Origin: a virus
Virus record (IMG/VR): IMGVR_UViG_3300038409_000019
Location: 1-25,639 of that record
Length of the DNA: 25,639 nt
Direction: 5' to 3' (one strand)
Shown here: piece by piece, positions 1 to 8,813 of the stretch
Numbering within the stretch: the stretch's first letter is position 1
Layout of the letters: every line of letters starts with the position of its first letter
Position numbers and translations under genes: made by a program
The notes under the pieces: model-generated
The model's database searches: none
What the model saw: the letters and a program-made list of their open reading frames with translations, nothing else
Told to the model about the DNA's origin: nothing

Positions 1-660
1 AGTGAGAGAACTGTAGAACGAGCAATGAAATTCGCCCGCGAATATCCCGATCTATCTACCTTGCCCGAAGGGATAAGTTGGCGCGACGTTTGTAACAAAC
101 TTTTGCCATCACCAAATCATGTTGATGTAACTCTGTTCTCTCACAAATCAAAAGAATACTACACACCAAAGGAATACGCGGATGCTGCACGGGCCGTGAT
201 GGGCAAGATAGACCTTGACCCAGCGAGTTGTGGCGAGGCACAAAAGAACATCGGCGCAAAGAAATATTACACAAAAGAAGATGATGGACTTACCCAAGAT
301 TGGAGCGGTAGAATTTGGCTCAATCCGCCTTACTCGAAAACAGAAGGCGAAAGTAATCAAGCTATTTGGTCACGCCGATTAATTGAGAATTATGAATCTG
401 GCAAAGTTACCCAGGCAGTTCTTCTTGTCAAGGCCGCGCTTGGTTATAAATGGTTCGAGGAACTTTGGGACATTGCACCTGCTGTTTGTTTTGCGCGTGA
501 TCGCCTATCATTCATTTTAGAGGATGGGACTGATGATGGACAGAGCAAGCAAGGCACGGCATTTTTCTACTTTGGCAACAACGTTGAAAAGTTTATCAAA
601 ACCTTTACTCATTTTGGTAGAGTGATGGTGGGCAATAAGGTTTATCAGTGGGAATCATAA
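1..660 (+). CDS. Phage DNA N-6-adenine methyltransferase (Dam type), 5' partial
   Basis: Predicted S-adenosylmethionine-dependent adenine methyltransferase acting on DNA. Counting from the first ATG (25), the hallmark NPPY motif is at residues 100-103 in the context RIWLNPPYSK, preceded by YYTPKEY (45-51) and DLDPAS (63-68), the pattern of the phage Dam family (PF05869 type). The frame is open to base 1 and the codons before the ATG read SERTVERA, like the recognition helix of a helix-turn-helix, followed by a YPDL...SW region. The true start therefore probably lies upstream of the window and ATG 25 may be internal. It overlaps the next gene, a nuclease, by 13 bases. Likely role: modifying phage DNA against host restriction. 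The family call is firm; the target sequence is unknown. Confidence 0.88.
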   Translation, partial: SERTVERAMKFAREYPDLSTLPEGISWRDVCNKLLPSPNHVDVTLFSHKSKEYYTPKEYADAARAVMGKIDLDPASCGEAQKNIGAKKYYTKEDDGLTQDWSGRIWLNPPYSKTEGESNQAIWSRRLIENYESGKVTQAVLLVKAALGYKWFEELWDIAPAVCFARDRLSFILEDGTDDGQSKQGTAFFYFGNNVEKFIKTFTHFGRVMVGNKVYQWES

Positions 661-1244
661 CTGAACAGACTGAGCGACAAACCGTACAAAATGGGCCACA
701 TTGCACGAATCTATCTGGCGATAGAAAACTCGGTCAATATTGGGAGCGTCAGTTCTGCGTCTTGGCCGCACAAGTCGGGAAGGCATTTACGCCAACGCAA
801 ATAGGGCGCGAACAATCAGCCCAGGCATATTGCCGCAATCCAAAATGGAATCATTATACCTTGCCAGATATAACTATATGGACATATCCTGGCGAACATC
901 ACGAAATCAAGCACAAGAATCCTACTCATAATGGAATGTTTGGGCTTGAGATTTATCGTTTCAATGCTCTGATTTGGTTTGCAAATGAAACACGGCAAAC
1001 CGTGATGTATACCATTCATAATCATGATCTTGCTGGCGGGCGCGAAACAAAAGAGAATAAAATTGAACATTGGGTAACGGCCAATGTTATAAACCTAAAT
1101 GAGAAATGGAGTCGCGTGATCGAGAATGATAGTTGGGTAGGCGGCAAACGAACGCCAGTTGTTCCTACTTATTATTGGATGCAAACTTTATGGATTCCGT
1201 TGGCTGAATTTTGGCAAGCAAATGAAACCGAATATAACCGATAA
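648..1244 (+). CDS. PD-(D/E)XK-type nuclease (restriction-endonuclease-like fold)
   Basis: A 198-residue protein with the catalytic signature of the PD-(D/E)XK superfamily: a helix with a conserved-looking Glu (YWERQF, E33), then P73-D74 in LPDITIW, and E86-I87-K88 in HHEIKHKN. The spacing Glu, PD, ExK and the following GLEIYR helix match small phage nucleases of the Holliday-resolvase/VRR-NUC kind, which cut DNA with a metal ion. There is no specificity domain, so it could be a resolvase, a recombination nuclease or part of a modification-linked system. It starts inside the upstream methylase gene (13-base overlap), suggesting co-translation. The fold is fairly secure from the motif; the substrate is unknown. 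Confidence 0.68.
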   Translation: MGIITEQTERQTVQNGPHCTNLSGDRKLGQYWERQFCVLAAQVGKAFTPTQIGREQSAQAYCRNPKWNHYTLPDITIWTYPGEHHEIKHKNPTHNGMFGLEIYRFNALIWFANETRQTVMYTIHNHDLAGGRETKENKIEHWVTANVINLNEKWSRVIENDSWVGGKRTPVVPTYYWMQTLWIPLAEFWQANETEYNR

Positions 1245-1428
1245 AACGCGCATGGACTTTTTGCAGCGGCAGCACTGGACGCGGTGGGTTGGATACGATA
1301 CGGCTGACGGCCACGTGGTGTGGCCCGTGTTTTCCGGCGATGATTTTCGCGCGAAAATTGACGAGGCGATTGAGGCGGCGATTGAGGCGGCATCGCGGCG
1401 TGCCAATCAAGCGGGCGGCAAGAAATGA
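1222..1428 (+). CDS. Small hypothetical phage protein, 68 aa
   Basis: Unrecognised small protein. The reading frame starts at ATG 1222, inside the end of the nuclease gene; a second ATG at 1252 would give 58 residues beginning MDFLQRQHWTRW. Neither has a good ribosome site. The middle is rich in Trp and aromatic residues (WTRWVGYDT, VVWPVFSG) and the end is a helix with repeated Glu/Ala (IDEAIEAAIEAA), then a basic tail. Base composition is GC-richer than the two genes before it. Its overlap with the nuclease and ATGA contact with a 25-codon frame downstream argue for a real gene in the same operon. No function is proposed. Confidence 0.55.
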   Translation: MKPNITDKTRMDFLQRQHWTRWVGYDTADGHVVWPVFSGDDFRAKIDEAIEAAIEAASRRANQAGGKK

Positions 1429-1494
1429 AGGCTATTCAATGCGCATGTTTCAAACATATTAGCGTTTCTCCCATACGTGCGGGGAATATTGGAA

Positions 1495-1502
<8 letters not shown>
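1425..1502 (+). CDS. Possible micro-ORF, 25 aa
   Basis: ATG 1425 overlaps the stop of the preceding gene as ATGA, and its own stop (1500-1502) overlaps the start of the next gene at 1495. The peptide begins MKAIQCACFK and has two Cys. This chain of overlaps is the arrangement used by several better-supported genes here. It may simply couple translation across the gap; 25 codons is too short for coding statistics to decide. Confidence 0.27.
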
Positions 1503-3263
<1,761 letters not shown>

Positions 3264-3267
<4 letters not shown>

Positions 3268-3554
3268 AGAATTCTCAATGTTCTCTTGATATAGGAGGCG
3301 TTCATCGTCTTATATCGGCTGCGCTTTTAGTAGCCGTACAAGATGTTAAGCGGGGATTGCCATGTGGTTGTCAATGTAGTAAGGATGTTCATTTTTGCTT
3401 TATTGATGCATGGCATTGGTTGAATGGCGATGGTTTGGAATGGCTTGATGCTTTAGGAATTTCGCCTGACGCATTCATTGGGCAATTGAATAAGCATATT
3501 ATGCTAGACGATTTTTCTGTTTTTGAAAGATTGAGCAAGCGGGAAGTCGCTTAA
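3264..3554 (+). CDS. Hypothetical protein, 96 aa, Cys-rich centre
   Basis: Unrecognised. ATG 3264 overlaps the stop of the hydrolase-like gene as ATGA, so it is probably translated by coupling; starting further upstream would add residues from the other gene's frame. The product has a predicted helix (HRLISAALLVAVQDV), a Cys cluster (CGCQC around residues 33-37), and a segment DAWHWLNGDGLEWLDALGIS that reads like a compact helical phage protein. It is AT-richer than the gene before it. No catalytic motif is visible. Confidence 0.6.
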
Positions 3555-3566
3555 GGTAGGCGCTTA

Positions 3567-3803
3567 ATGTGCCTTCACATCTTGCCATCCCATCCAGATT
3601 TTATTGTGTTGGATAGACTGGCTACCTTTATTGCAATTGCCACGAATCCACATATGCTGCCCTGCATTGATATAGATTTGGCGGGGCCAGAGCAAGCGGC
3701 ACTGATTGTGTCATTGAAAAACGAAATGGCGGAAAAGTTAGACATAGTTGTGCCGAGGCCATTCTACGAATTCTTGAAAGAAGGCAAGAATGTCAACTGC
3801 TGA
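3567..3803 (+). CDS. Hypothetical protein, 78 aa
   Basis: Unrecognised small protein starting at ATG 3567, with AAGG at 3553-3556 as a reasonable ribosome site. Composition is ordinary soluble alpha/beta (FIVLDRLATFIAIAT, then a Glu/Lys-rich helix). It overlaps the next gene by 14 bases, consistent with an operon of small genes between the hydrolase-like gene and the DUF4406 gene. No signal, membrane segment or metal motif is seen. Confidence 0.55.
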   Translation: MCLHILPSHPDFIVLDRLATFIAIATNPHMLPCIDIDLAGPEQAALIVSLKNEMAEKLDIVVPRPFYEFLKEGKNVNC

Positions 3804-4068
3804 TGCTTTTGCGGCCACCAAAGCAGGTTGGTGGGAACTGTTTGACAAAGTAGATAGCATTGTTGAGATTGAACTCAAGCGGCTGTCAGAACTCAGCAAA
3901 GAAGATGCTGATGAAATGGTGGTTATCTGTCTGGGTATTCCACTGTTTGGCGGGCCGCATCTCAACGACACGCGCGAATCTTTGATTGCCGCGCTTCAGA
4001 ATGCCAAGCAACAGATTGCCGACATTCGTCTGCTTTGCCAAGAGACGATGGCGGCATTGCCAGATTAG
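3790..4068 (+). CDS. Hypothetical helical protein, 92 aa
   Basis: Unrecognised. Start ATG 3790 has GAAGG about 8 bases upstream and lies inside the end of the previous gene. The sequence is mostly alpha-helical with alternating charged and hydrophobic residues (VEIELKRLSELSKEDADEM, and LIAALQNAKQQIADIRLLC), suggesting a helical bundle or oligomer. The DUF4406 gene begins one base after its stop, so the two are probably co-translated. No known family is claimed. Confidence 0.58.
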   Translation: MSTADAFAATKAGWWELFDKVDSIVEIELKRLSELSKEDADEMVVICLGIPLFGGPHLNDTRESLIAALQNAKQQIADIRLLCQETMAALPD

Positions 4069-4069
4069 A

Positions 4070-4426
4070 ATGAAAATCATTTATATCGCTGGTAAATACC
4101 GCGATGAACGCGGTGAATTTTATGTCAGAATGAACATACGCGAGGCCGAGCGAGCCGCTCTACTTGTATGGCAGTTTGGCGGAGTGGCGATTTGTCCGCA
4201 TAAAAACACGGCTGGCTTTGGCGGAGCGCATGGACTTGTTGATGATGTTTGGCTTCGGGGCGACATAGAAATTCTGCGCCGATGTGATGCAGTATGGGCG
4301 ATTGAAAATAGTATTGCCAGCAAGGGCGCGAAAATTGAAGTTGACGAAGCCGAGAAACTTGGAATACCTGTGCTTCGTTCTCAGTATGATGTCATGGAAT
4401 TTCTAGGTATTTTGAAAGGTAAATAA
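4070..4426 (+). CDS. DUF4406 / nucleoside 2-deoxyribosyltransferase-like protein
   Basis: A 118-residue Rossmann-like protein matching the DUF4406 pattern (PF14359 type), related to nucleoside 2-deoxyribosyltransferases. Visible marks are the N-terminal strand and loop IYIAGKYR (4-11), CPHKNTAGF (42-50), WLRGDIEILRRCDAVW (61-76) and the C-terminal SKGAKIE...EKLGIPV (84-101), where the Ser/Gly/Glu set lies in the presumed nucleotide site. The start at 4070 is chosen because earlier in-frame codons lie in the preceding gene and the product then begins with the family's first strand. Its stop shares an A with the next start (TAATG). In phages such proteins may take part in nucleotide metabolism or base modification; the activity here is unproven. 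Confidence 0.72.
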   Translation: MKIIYIAGKYRDERGEFYVRMNIREAERAALLVWQFGGVAICPHKNTAGFGGAHGLVDDVWLRGDIEILRRCDAVWAIENSIASKGAKIEVDEAEKLGIPVLRSQYDVMEFLGILKGK

Positions 4427-5085
4427 TGCCAGTAGGATTAGATGATGCAGAAATCCTTAATAATCAAGTATTAAATGCCTTGACTACTATGAGTCATCTG
4501 CATAGTGAAATACAGGCATGGATACGAGTCTTGCGGGAAGCACAAACAATCAGGCCGAGGCCGTTCTCGATGCGTGACCCGCGCTGGTATGCCGCGCGGT
4601 TGGGAACGTCAAACCAAACCATCGGCTTGGCTGGCTGCTTGATAACGTCCATTGCAAGTATGTTGTGCGACATCGGGTATGAGACGACTCCCGCTGCATT
4701 CAATGACTGGCTTGTCGCAAATGGCGGTTATGCCAGCGGCAACGAGTTTGTTTGGGCCAGCATTGAAAAGTTAGGCGCGAAAGTTGTCAATGACATTGAA
4801 TACTCTGTCGGGCATCCGACCGATGAAGAAATTGCATTCCTGCGCTCGTTTATGCGGAACGGTTATCACATCATCGTCAAAGTTGACATTGACTTGGCAA
4901 CTCGCAAGGTGGACCAGCATTATGTTCGCCTACTCGCCATTGACGAAAACAACGCGAATGCCGACATCATGGATCCGTGGCCGCGTCCAGACGAGGGCAA
5001 CTTGATTCGGTTGTGTCCGCGCTATGGCAAGACTCTAAAATATGCGCTGTGGCGGGCGGTGATTTATTCAGCGGCGGGTGCTTAA
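4426..5085 (+). CDS. C39-like (papain-fold) cysteine peptidase, candidate lysin
   Basis: A 219-residue protein whose residues 48-210 follow the peptidase C39-like fold: RDPRWY at the domain start, Gln64 in TSNQTIG for the oxyanion hole, catalytic Cys71 in GLAGCLITSIASML, His165 in DQHYVRLLAI and Asp183 in IMDPW. The N-terminal 45 residues are a separate helix. Phages use this fold in cell-wall-cleaving enzymes and virion-associated peptidases. There is no signal peptide or wall-binding module. The start is fixed by the TAATG overlap with the DUF4406 gene and by AAAGG upstream. With the hydrolase-like gene 1.2 kb upstream it could form a lysis cassette. Fold and catalytic residues are good; substrate is inference. 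Confidence 0.75.
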   Translation: MPVGLDDAEILNNQVLNALTTMSHLHSEIQAWIRVLREAQTIRPRPFSMRDPRWYAARLGTSNQTIGLAGCLITSIASMLCDIGYETTPAAFNDWLVANGGYASGNEFVWASIEKLGAKVVNDIEYSVGHPTDEEIAFLRSFMRNGYHIIVKVDIDLATRKVDQHYVRLLAIDENNANADIMDPWPRPDEGNLIRLCPRYGKTLKYALWRAVIYSAAGA

Positions 5086-5325
5086 ATGGCCAGACCCACA
5101 ACCATTAGCCGCATAGATATATTCAAGGCACTTACTCAAGTCGAGTCGTTGATGTCTGCGGACACTGCGAATCTGATTCGTTCATATATCATGTCGCTTG
5201 AGGCGAGTTGCGACCATATGATGGGCCTATTGGAGCGGGCCAACGCGCAAATTGCGACGCTTGAGGCGAAGCTGAAGGCGTGCGAGCTGGGAAGTGATGA
5301 CGATGGAATCGGCGGCGGCGGATGA
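5086..5325 (+). CDS. Coiled-coil hypothetical protein, 79 aa
   Basis: Begins directly after the stop of the C39-like peptidase gene with no spacer, so it is almost surely in the same transcript. Residues 40-70 form a heptad-like helix (MMGLLERANAQIATLEAKLK) and the tail is acidic then glycine-only (DDDGIGGGG). It could be a small accessory or oligomerisation protein of the neighbouring lysin; nothing in the sequence shows a specific role. Confidence 0.58.
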   Translation: MARPTTISRIDIFKALTQVESLMSADTANLIRSYIMSLEASCDHMMGLLERANAQIATLEAKLKACELGSDDDGIGGGG

Positions 5326-5384
5326 CATTTCATATGCGCCAGTTCGCATGGCATGACGAATGGACAATACACGAGGTAACTTGA
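5322..5384 (+). CDS. Possible micro-ORF, 20 aa
   Basis: ATG 5322 overlaps the stop of the coiled-coil gene as ATGA; the 20-codon frame (MTFHMRQFAWHDEWTIHEVT) ends five bases before the next start at 5389. Rich in aromatic residues and His. Support comes only from the overlap pattern and the otherwise empty gap. Confidence 0.3.
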   Translation: MTFHMRQFAWHDEWTIHEVT

Positions 5385-5388
5385 TTAT

Positions 5389-5610
5389 ATGAACAAAGAT
5401 GCGGTTAATATTCTTGCGGATTATCACAAGAAAATATTTGATGACAGAATTGAATCGCTTTATGAACAAGCACAACATGAACTTAATGGCGGACGATTCT
5501 ATGGAATTCCAATTGATGTAAATGATGCCCGACAACTGGCAGCGATCCTATATCAATTGTGGAAATTTAATGACGCTGGCATGTTGCATATTATAGGAAT
5601 TGCAGGATGA
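5389..5610 (+). CDS. Hypothetical protein, 73 aa
   Basis: Unrecognised soluble protein with a start at ATG 5389 and GAGGT about 11 bases upstream. Mostly helical (VNILADYHKKIFDDRIESLYEQAQ, then DARQLAAILYQLW). AT-richer than the flanking genes. Its stop overlaps the start of the following 50-codon gene as ATGA, supporting translation of both. No motif suggests a function. Confidence 0.58.
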   Translation: MNKDAVNILADYHKKIFDDRIESLYEQAQHELNGGRFYGIPIDVNDARQLAAILYQLWKFNDAGMLHIIGIAG

Positions 5611-5759
5611 ACTGGCGCCGCTTCGTCACTTGGCTGCATAGTTTGCTATGGCAACTATGGGGGCCGTTACCGCAGGGCGATGACGACTCGGCGCGAATCA
5701 CGCTGCTCGGTGCGGGCGGCGAGATGACGATGGTTGAGGGCGATGGGCATAAAACTTGA
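5607..5759 (+). CDS. Small protein, 50 aa, aromatic N-terminal helix
   Basis: ATG 5607 overlaps the preceding stop as ATGA and follows GCAGG. The first 20 residues (MNWRRFVTWLHSLLWQLWGP) form an amphipathic to hydrophobic Trp-rich helix, possibly membrane-associated but short and basic at the start; the rest is acidic and Gly-rich. The end overlaps the start of the ParB-methyltransferase gene by 17 bases. Coding is supported by the double overlap in an otherwise unexplained gap. It could be a small membrane-active peptide, but that is a guess. Confidence 0.5.
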   Translation: MNWRRFVTWLHSLLWQLWGPLPQGDDDSARITLLGAGGEMTMVEGDGHKT

Positions 5760-6855
5760 CAGAAACAATGCTCGCAAGCACTCGGAGCGCAACAAGAAAG
5801 CCATTCGCGCTTCTCTTGAGGCAGCCAAAGCCGCGCGGAGCATTGTGCTTGATTCTGGCGAGAATGTCCTAGCCGGCAATGGCGTGGCCGAGCAATGGGA
5901 GGCGATGGGCGGCAAGGTCAAGATTGTCGAGACGACGGGCGATGAGCTTGTGGCCGTGAAGCGCGTGGACGTTGCGCCGGACTCGCCACAGGCGCGGCAA
6001 ATCGCGGCGCTTGACAATCTAGTCGCGGACACTTCTGCTTTTGACTACGATGCCAACCGACTTCGCGCCGCTCTTGCAAACGACCCCGTGGCGGCGGCGA
6101 TTGCGCAGGAGGAGAAGGCGCTTCGGGATTTGCTGCGGGGTAATGGGAACGGGGCGCATGATGCGGAACCGCAGATGGATAGGGCGGCGGAACTGCAAGA
6201 GAAATGGCGAACATCACTGGGACAGACATGGAAACTCGGCGAACATACTCTATATTGTGGGCCTGCTAGTGAGGCGAAGATAAAATGTAATCTTGCTATA
6301 TTTGATCCGCCATTTGATTGGGGAACAGACCAGCAACAAACCGCTGTGAGTTGGGCCATTTGGGAAACTGCTATTTTGATGGGGCTTGAAAAATGTATGC
6401 CGCTTGCTGTTCGGGGTGACTTTTGGCATTGGTGGATTTGGGATGCTGGTATGAATCGTTTTGGCGGGCGCGGGCATAATCCGGTATCAGGATGCTGCAT
6501 GGTGCTATTGTTCGGTGAACACCATTGGTATGAATCGCAGGGCCTATCAATTTTAGATAAGTATGGTATAGAACATTATGAATGGCCGACGCAAGTTGTC
6601 AAAATTCAAGACCATTTAGCAGGGCGTGAATACAAGCATCAAAAACCTATTCCGCTTACTGATTATATCGTTGCGCTTTATAGTGGCGAAGGTGAAACTA
6701 TGGGGGATTTATTTGCGGGCAGTGGGAGTTTTTTGATTTCGGCTCAAAACTTGAATCGTCAATACTGCGGCGCAGAAATTTTGCCAGAGAATTGTGCTGT
6801 GATATTGGACAGATGGTCTAGGGCTTTTCCAGATATGCCGCCAAGTCTCGCTTGA
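5743..6855 (+). CDS. ParB-like / DNA methyltransferase fusion (beta-class motif order)
   Basis: A 370-residue fusion. Residues 8-75 resemble the ParB/sulfiredoxin-like N-terminal domain found ahead of phage methylases (NNARKHSERN...IVLDSGENVLAGNG). A linker leads to LGQTWKLGEHTLYCG (159-173), the usual opening of the methylase part. Motif IV is DPPF (188-191) and motif I, FAGSGSF, follows at 324-330, so the order is IV then I, as in beta-class N6-adenine or N4-cytosine enzymes; HQKPIPL (299-305) fits motif X. ATG 5743 is preferred over TTG 5734 and has GAGG just upstream. The methylase half is clearly AT-richer than the ParB-like half, which may reflect a recent domain join. Probably protects or marks phage DNA. 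Confidence 0.82.
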   Translation: MGIKLDRNNARKHSERNKKAIRASLEAAKAARSIVLDSGENVLAGNGVAEQWEAMGGKVKIVETTGDELVAVKRVDVAPDSPQARQIAALDNLVADTSAFDYDANRLRAALANDPVAAAIAQEEKALRDLLRGNGNGAHDAEPQMDRAAELQEKWRTSLGQTWKLGEHTLYCGPASEAKIKCNLAIFDPPFDWGTDQQQTAVSWAIWETAILMGLEKCMPLAVRGDFWHWWIWDAGMNRFGGRGHNPVSGCCMVLLFGEHHWYESQGLSILDKYGIEHYEWPTQVVKIQDHLAGREYKHQKPIPLTDYIVALYSGEGETMGDLFAGSGSFLISAQNLNRQYCGAEILPENCAVILDRWSRAFPDMPPSLA

Positions 6856-7048
6856 TGTAGTATTGCCGGTCAATCGAATTAGCCGACTTGACCGCATCAG
6901 GATTTGTTTGGCGACGATAGCCAAATGACTCTAATAATTGAATAGTAGCTCGACCATATTCGCGCCAATTGATGGCCTGAGCATGTGGGTGATAGTTGAG
7001 TTTGCCGATATAATATCACGGATCTGGTCTAGTGTCAACAAAGTGTAA
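6818..7048 (-). pseudogene. Decayed 3' fragment of a gene, resembling the C-terminus of phage radical-SAM proteins
   Basis: On the minus strand, 65 open codons run from 7015 to a stop at 6818-6820. The product reads like real protein: IGKLNYHPHAQAINW near the start and DRQYYIKRDLAAYLEKP at the end, as in the C-terminal region of phage radical-SAM proteins. There is no start codon. The same frame continues upstream through a TGA (7016-7018) with FVDTRPDP and then meets a TAA (7049-7051), so the 5' part is lost or damaged. It overlaps the end of the methylase gene by 38 bases, tail to tail. The family is from memory of such sequences, not a search. Confidence 0.45.
7010..7038 (-). promoter_or_regulatory. 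Sigma70-like promoter candidate, leftward
   Basis: On the minus strand a perfect -35 (TTGACA, 7038-7033) is separated by 17 bases from TATTAT (7015-7010). Transcription would run left into the decayed gene and antisense to the end of the ParB-methyltransferase gene. On the + strand the same spot has a perfect TATAAT (7009-7014) but no good -35; it could serve the terminase operon starting at 7083. Confidence 0.38.
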
Positions 7049-7082
7049 TTATTTTGTTATGTAATGCAGCCGATTGTAAACA

Positions 7083-7517
7083 ATGGGAAAAGATAATCGC
7101 GGGAGCAATCCCAAATCACTCGAAAATCTGCAAAAAGGACGCGCAAAGGGATTGAAACGCCGCAATCACAATGCGGCTGGCGGCACTGGCAACTCCTGGC
7201 GCGAAATCCTTGACGCGGTTGGCTCGCTCGACTTGACGGAAAGCAACTGGGCGACGCTGGCCGAGGCTGGTATCACCCGCGAATGGTGCAAAGAACACGG
7301 CATCACGCAGTACCGCAAGCTGCTCGTGGCGTTCATGGCGTATATGAACGCGCCCGACTCGCCCGCGCTGTTCCGCGAGATCATGGAGCGCACAGAGCCG
7401 ATAGACCGTTGGCTGCTTAGCATTGACTTGACTAAATTGACGCTTGAACAACTGGAAAGACTTAGAAATGACGAAGATCCGCGTTCCGTTATCCTTTCGG
7501 GCAGCGGCGGAGATTGA
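7083..7517 (+). CDS. terS: Probable terminase small subunit
   Basis: A 144-residue protein directly before, and overlapping by 50 bases, the large terminase gene, the usual place for TerS, which recognises phage DNA and regulates packaging. The N-terminus is basic and Asn/Gly-rich (NPKSLENLQKGRAKGLKRRN), as in DNA-binding tails of phage terminase-associated proteins. Residues 100-130 (LVAFMAYMNAPDSPALFREIMERTEPI) resemble the helix around the RteG/RidG turn of small terminases. No clear Shine-Dalgarno precedes ATG 7083. The call rests on position and general resemblance; a generic DNA-binding protein is the alternative. Confidence 0.6.
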   Translation: MGKDNRGSNPKSLENLQKGRAKGLKRRNHNAAGGTGNSWREILDAVGSLDLTESNWATLAEAGITREWCKEHGITQYRKLLVAFMAYMNAPDSPALFREIMERTEPIDRWLLSIDLTKLTLEQLERLRNDEDPRSVILSGSGGD

Positions 7518-8811
7518 GCGTCGTCGTCGGCTGAACGCGGGTGGGCAGGCGGAGACGGAGAAGCGACTGCTTGAGTTTCGAGGCGCAGCACAGGAACTGC
7601 AATCGCTTGATGTGCCAGAGTGGATAATCAGCGGGCCTAGTGAAACTGGCAAGACTTTTGCGGTTCTATGGCGGATACACCAGATATGCATGAAACAGCC
7701 AGCCCAGGGCGCGATAGTTCGCAAGCAATTGGCAGACGTTTACGGAACGGTACTACAGACCTTTCAAAAGAAAATAATCTCGCCCAGCGATGGCATCGCG
7801 ATCTATGGTGGCGAGAAACCAGAATGGTTTGATTACCCATCTGGTGCGCGCTTATGGATCGGTGGCATGGACAAGCCAGGCAAGGTGCTCTCTGGCGAAC
7901 GCGACTTCGTGTTCTTCAACCAAGCCGAAGAAGGGAAACTAGAGGACTGGGAGACTATCACGACGCGCACGACAGGTCGGGCCGGCAATATCGCGCATCC
8001 ATTCACCTGCGGCGATTGCAATCCATCAAGCAGTCGGCATTGGATTCGAGAGCGCGCCAAAGTTGGCAGTCTGGTTCTGTTGCAGTCATACCATAAGGAC
8101 AATCCGGCATTATTTGATGGCTCTGGCGTGCTGACCGAGCAAGGCCACCGGACGATGGAAACGCTAGAGCGGCTGACTGGTTCGCGGCGCAAACGGCTGC
8201 TGGAAGGTGAATGGTATTCGGCTGAAGGCTTGGTATATGACGGGTTCAACGCCGAAATCCATGTCCAGCATCGAGACCCGCGAGAGTTCCGCGCCTGGAT
8301 GTTCGGCGTTGACGAAGGATACACGAATCCGGCAGTTGTCCTAGCCATTGGCATTGACGGCGATTTGCGCGTTCACATCGCGGAAGAGTTCTATGAGCGC
8401 GGCAAGTTGCAATCTGAAGTGGTTCAGGCCGCGCTAGACATGGCGCGGCGGCATGGGCAGCCGCATATTGTTGCGGTTGATGCGAGCGCGGCGGGCCTGA
8501 TTGCCGATTTGCGTGACAATGGGCTGCCCGCCGAGGCGATTCGGGGCAGGGTGCAGGATGGGATCGCTCTGGTGCAGAACTCGCTAAAGGTGTGCGGCGA
8601 TGGCCGACCGCGCCTGACGGTTGAGCCGACCTGTGTCAATGTCGTCAACGAATTTGAGAGTTACATTTGGAAGTCGGGCAAGGATGAGCCAGTCAAAGAG
8701 AATGACCATAGTCTTGATGCTCTGCGTTATGCTATACTATGGTTGCTGGCTGGCGAGGTCGAGCAGTCTGAGATTATTTATTCGCCCGTGAAAATCGGGC
8801 CGGATTGGTAA
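7468..8811 (+). CDS. terL: Terminase large subunit (packaging ATPase and nuclease)
   Basis: A 447-residue TerL, of normal length. Walker A is GPSETGKT (residues 56-63). The Walker-B strand is DFVFFNQAEE (146-155), where Asn-Gln stands in place of the classic Asp-Glu but the following Glu pair is kept, followed by the coupling region WETITTRTTG (161-170). The RNase H-like nuclease shows three acidic positions: D282 in FGVDEGYTNP, D338 in VAVDAS and D417 in HSLDALRY. ATG 7468 has GGAAAG nine bases upstream; the TTG at 7444 lacks this. It cleaves concatemeric DNA and drives it through the portal encoded about 130 bases downstream. Confidence 0.95.
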   Translation: MTKIRVPLSFRAAAEIERRRRLNAGGQAETEKRLLEFRGAAQELQSLDVPEWIISGPSETGKTFAVLWRIHQICMKQPAQGAIVRKQLADVYGTVLQTFQKKIISPSDGIAIYGGEKPEWFDYPSGARLWIGGMDKPGKVLSGERDFVFFNQAEEGKLEDWETITTRTTGRAGNIAHPFTCGDCNPSSSRHWIRERAKVGSLVLLQSYHKDNPALFDGSGVLTEQGHRTMETLERLTGSRRKRLLEGEWYSAEGLVYDGFNAEIHVQHRDPREFRAWMFGVDEGYTNPAVVLAIGIDGDLRVHIAEEFYERGKLQSEVVQAALDMARRHGQPHIVAVDASAAGLIADLRDNGLPAEAIRGRVQDGIALVQNSLKVCGDGRPRLTVEPTCVNVVNEFESYIWKSGKDEPVKENDHSLDALRYAILWLLAGEVEQSEIIYSPVKIGPDW

Positions 8812-8813
8812 CA

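Noticed and set aside
5297-5356. A 19-codon frame starting inside the coiled-coil gene
   Set aside because: The frame at 5322 with an ATGA overlap explains the gap better.
7914-7932. Asn-Gln in the Walker-B position of the terminase read as a dead ATPase
   Set aside because: The Glu pair that follows and the coupling motif are intact, and this NQAEE form is remembered from other active-looking phage terminases.
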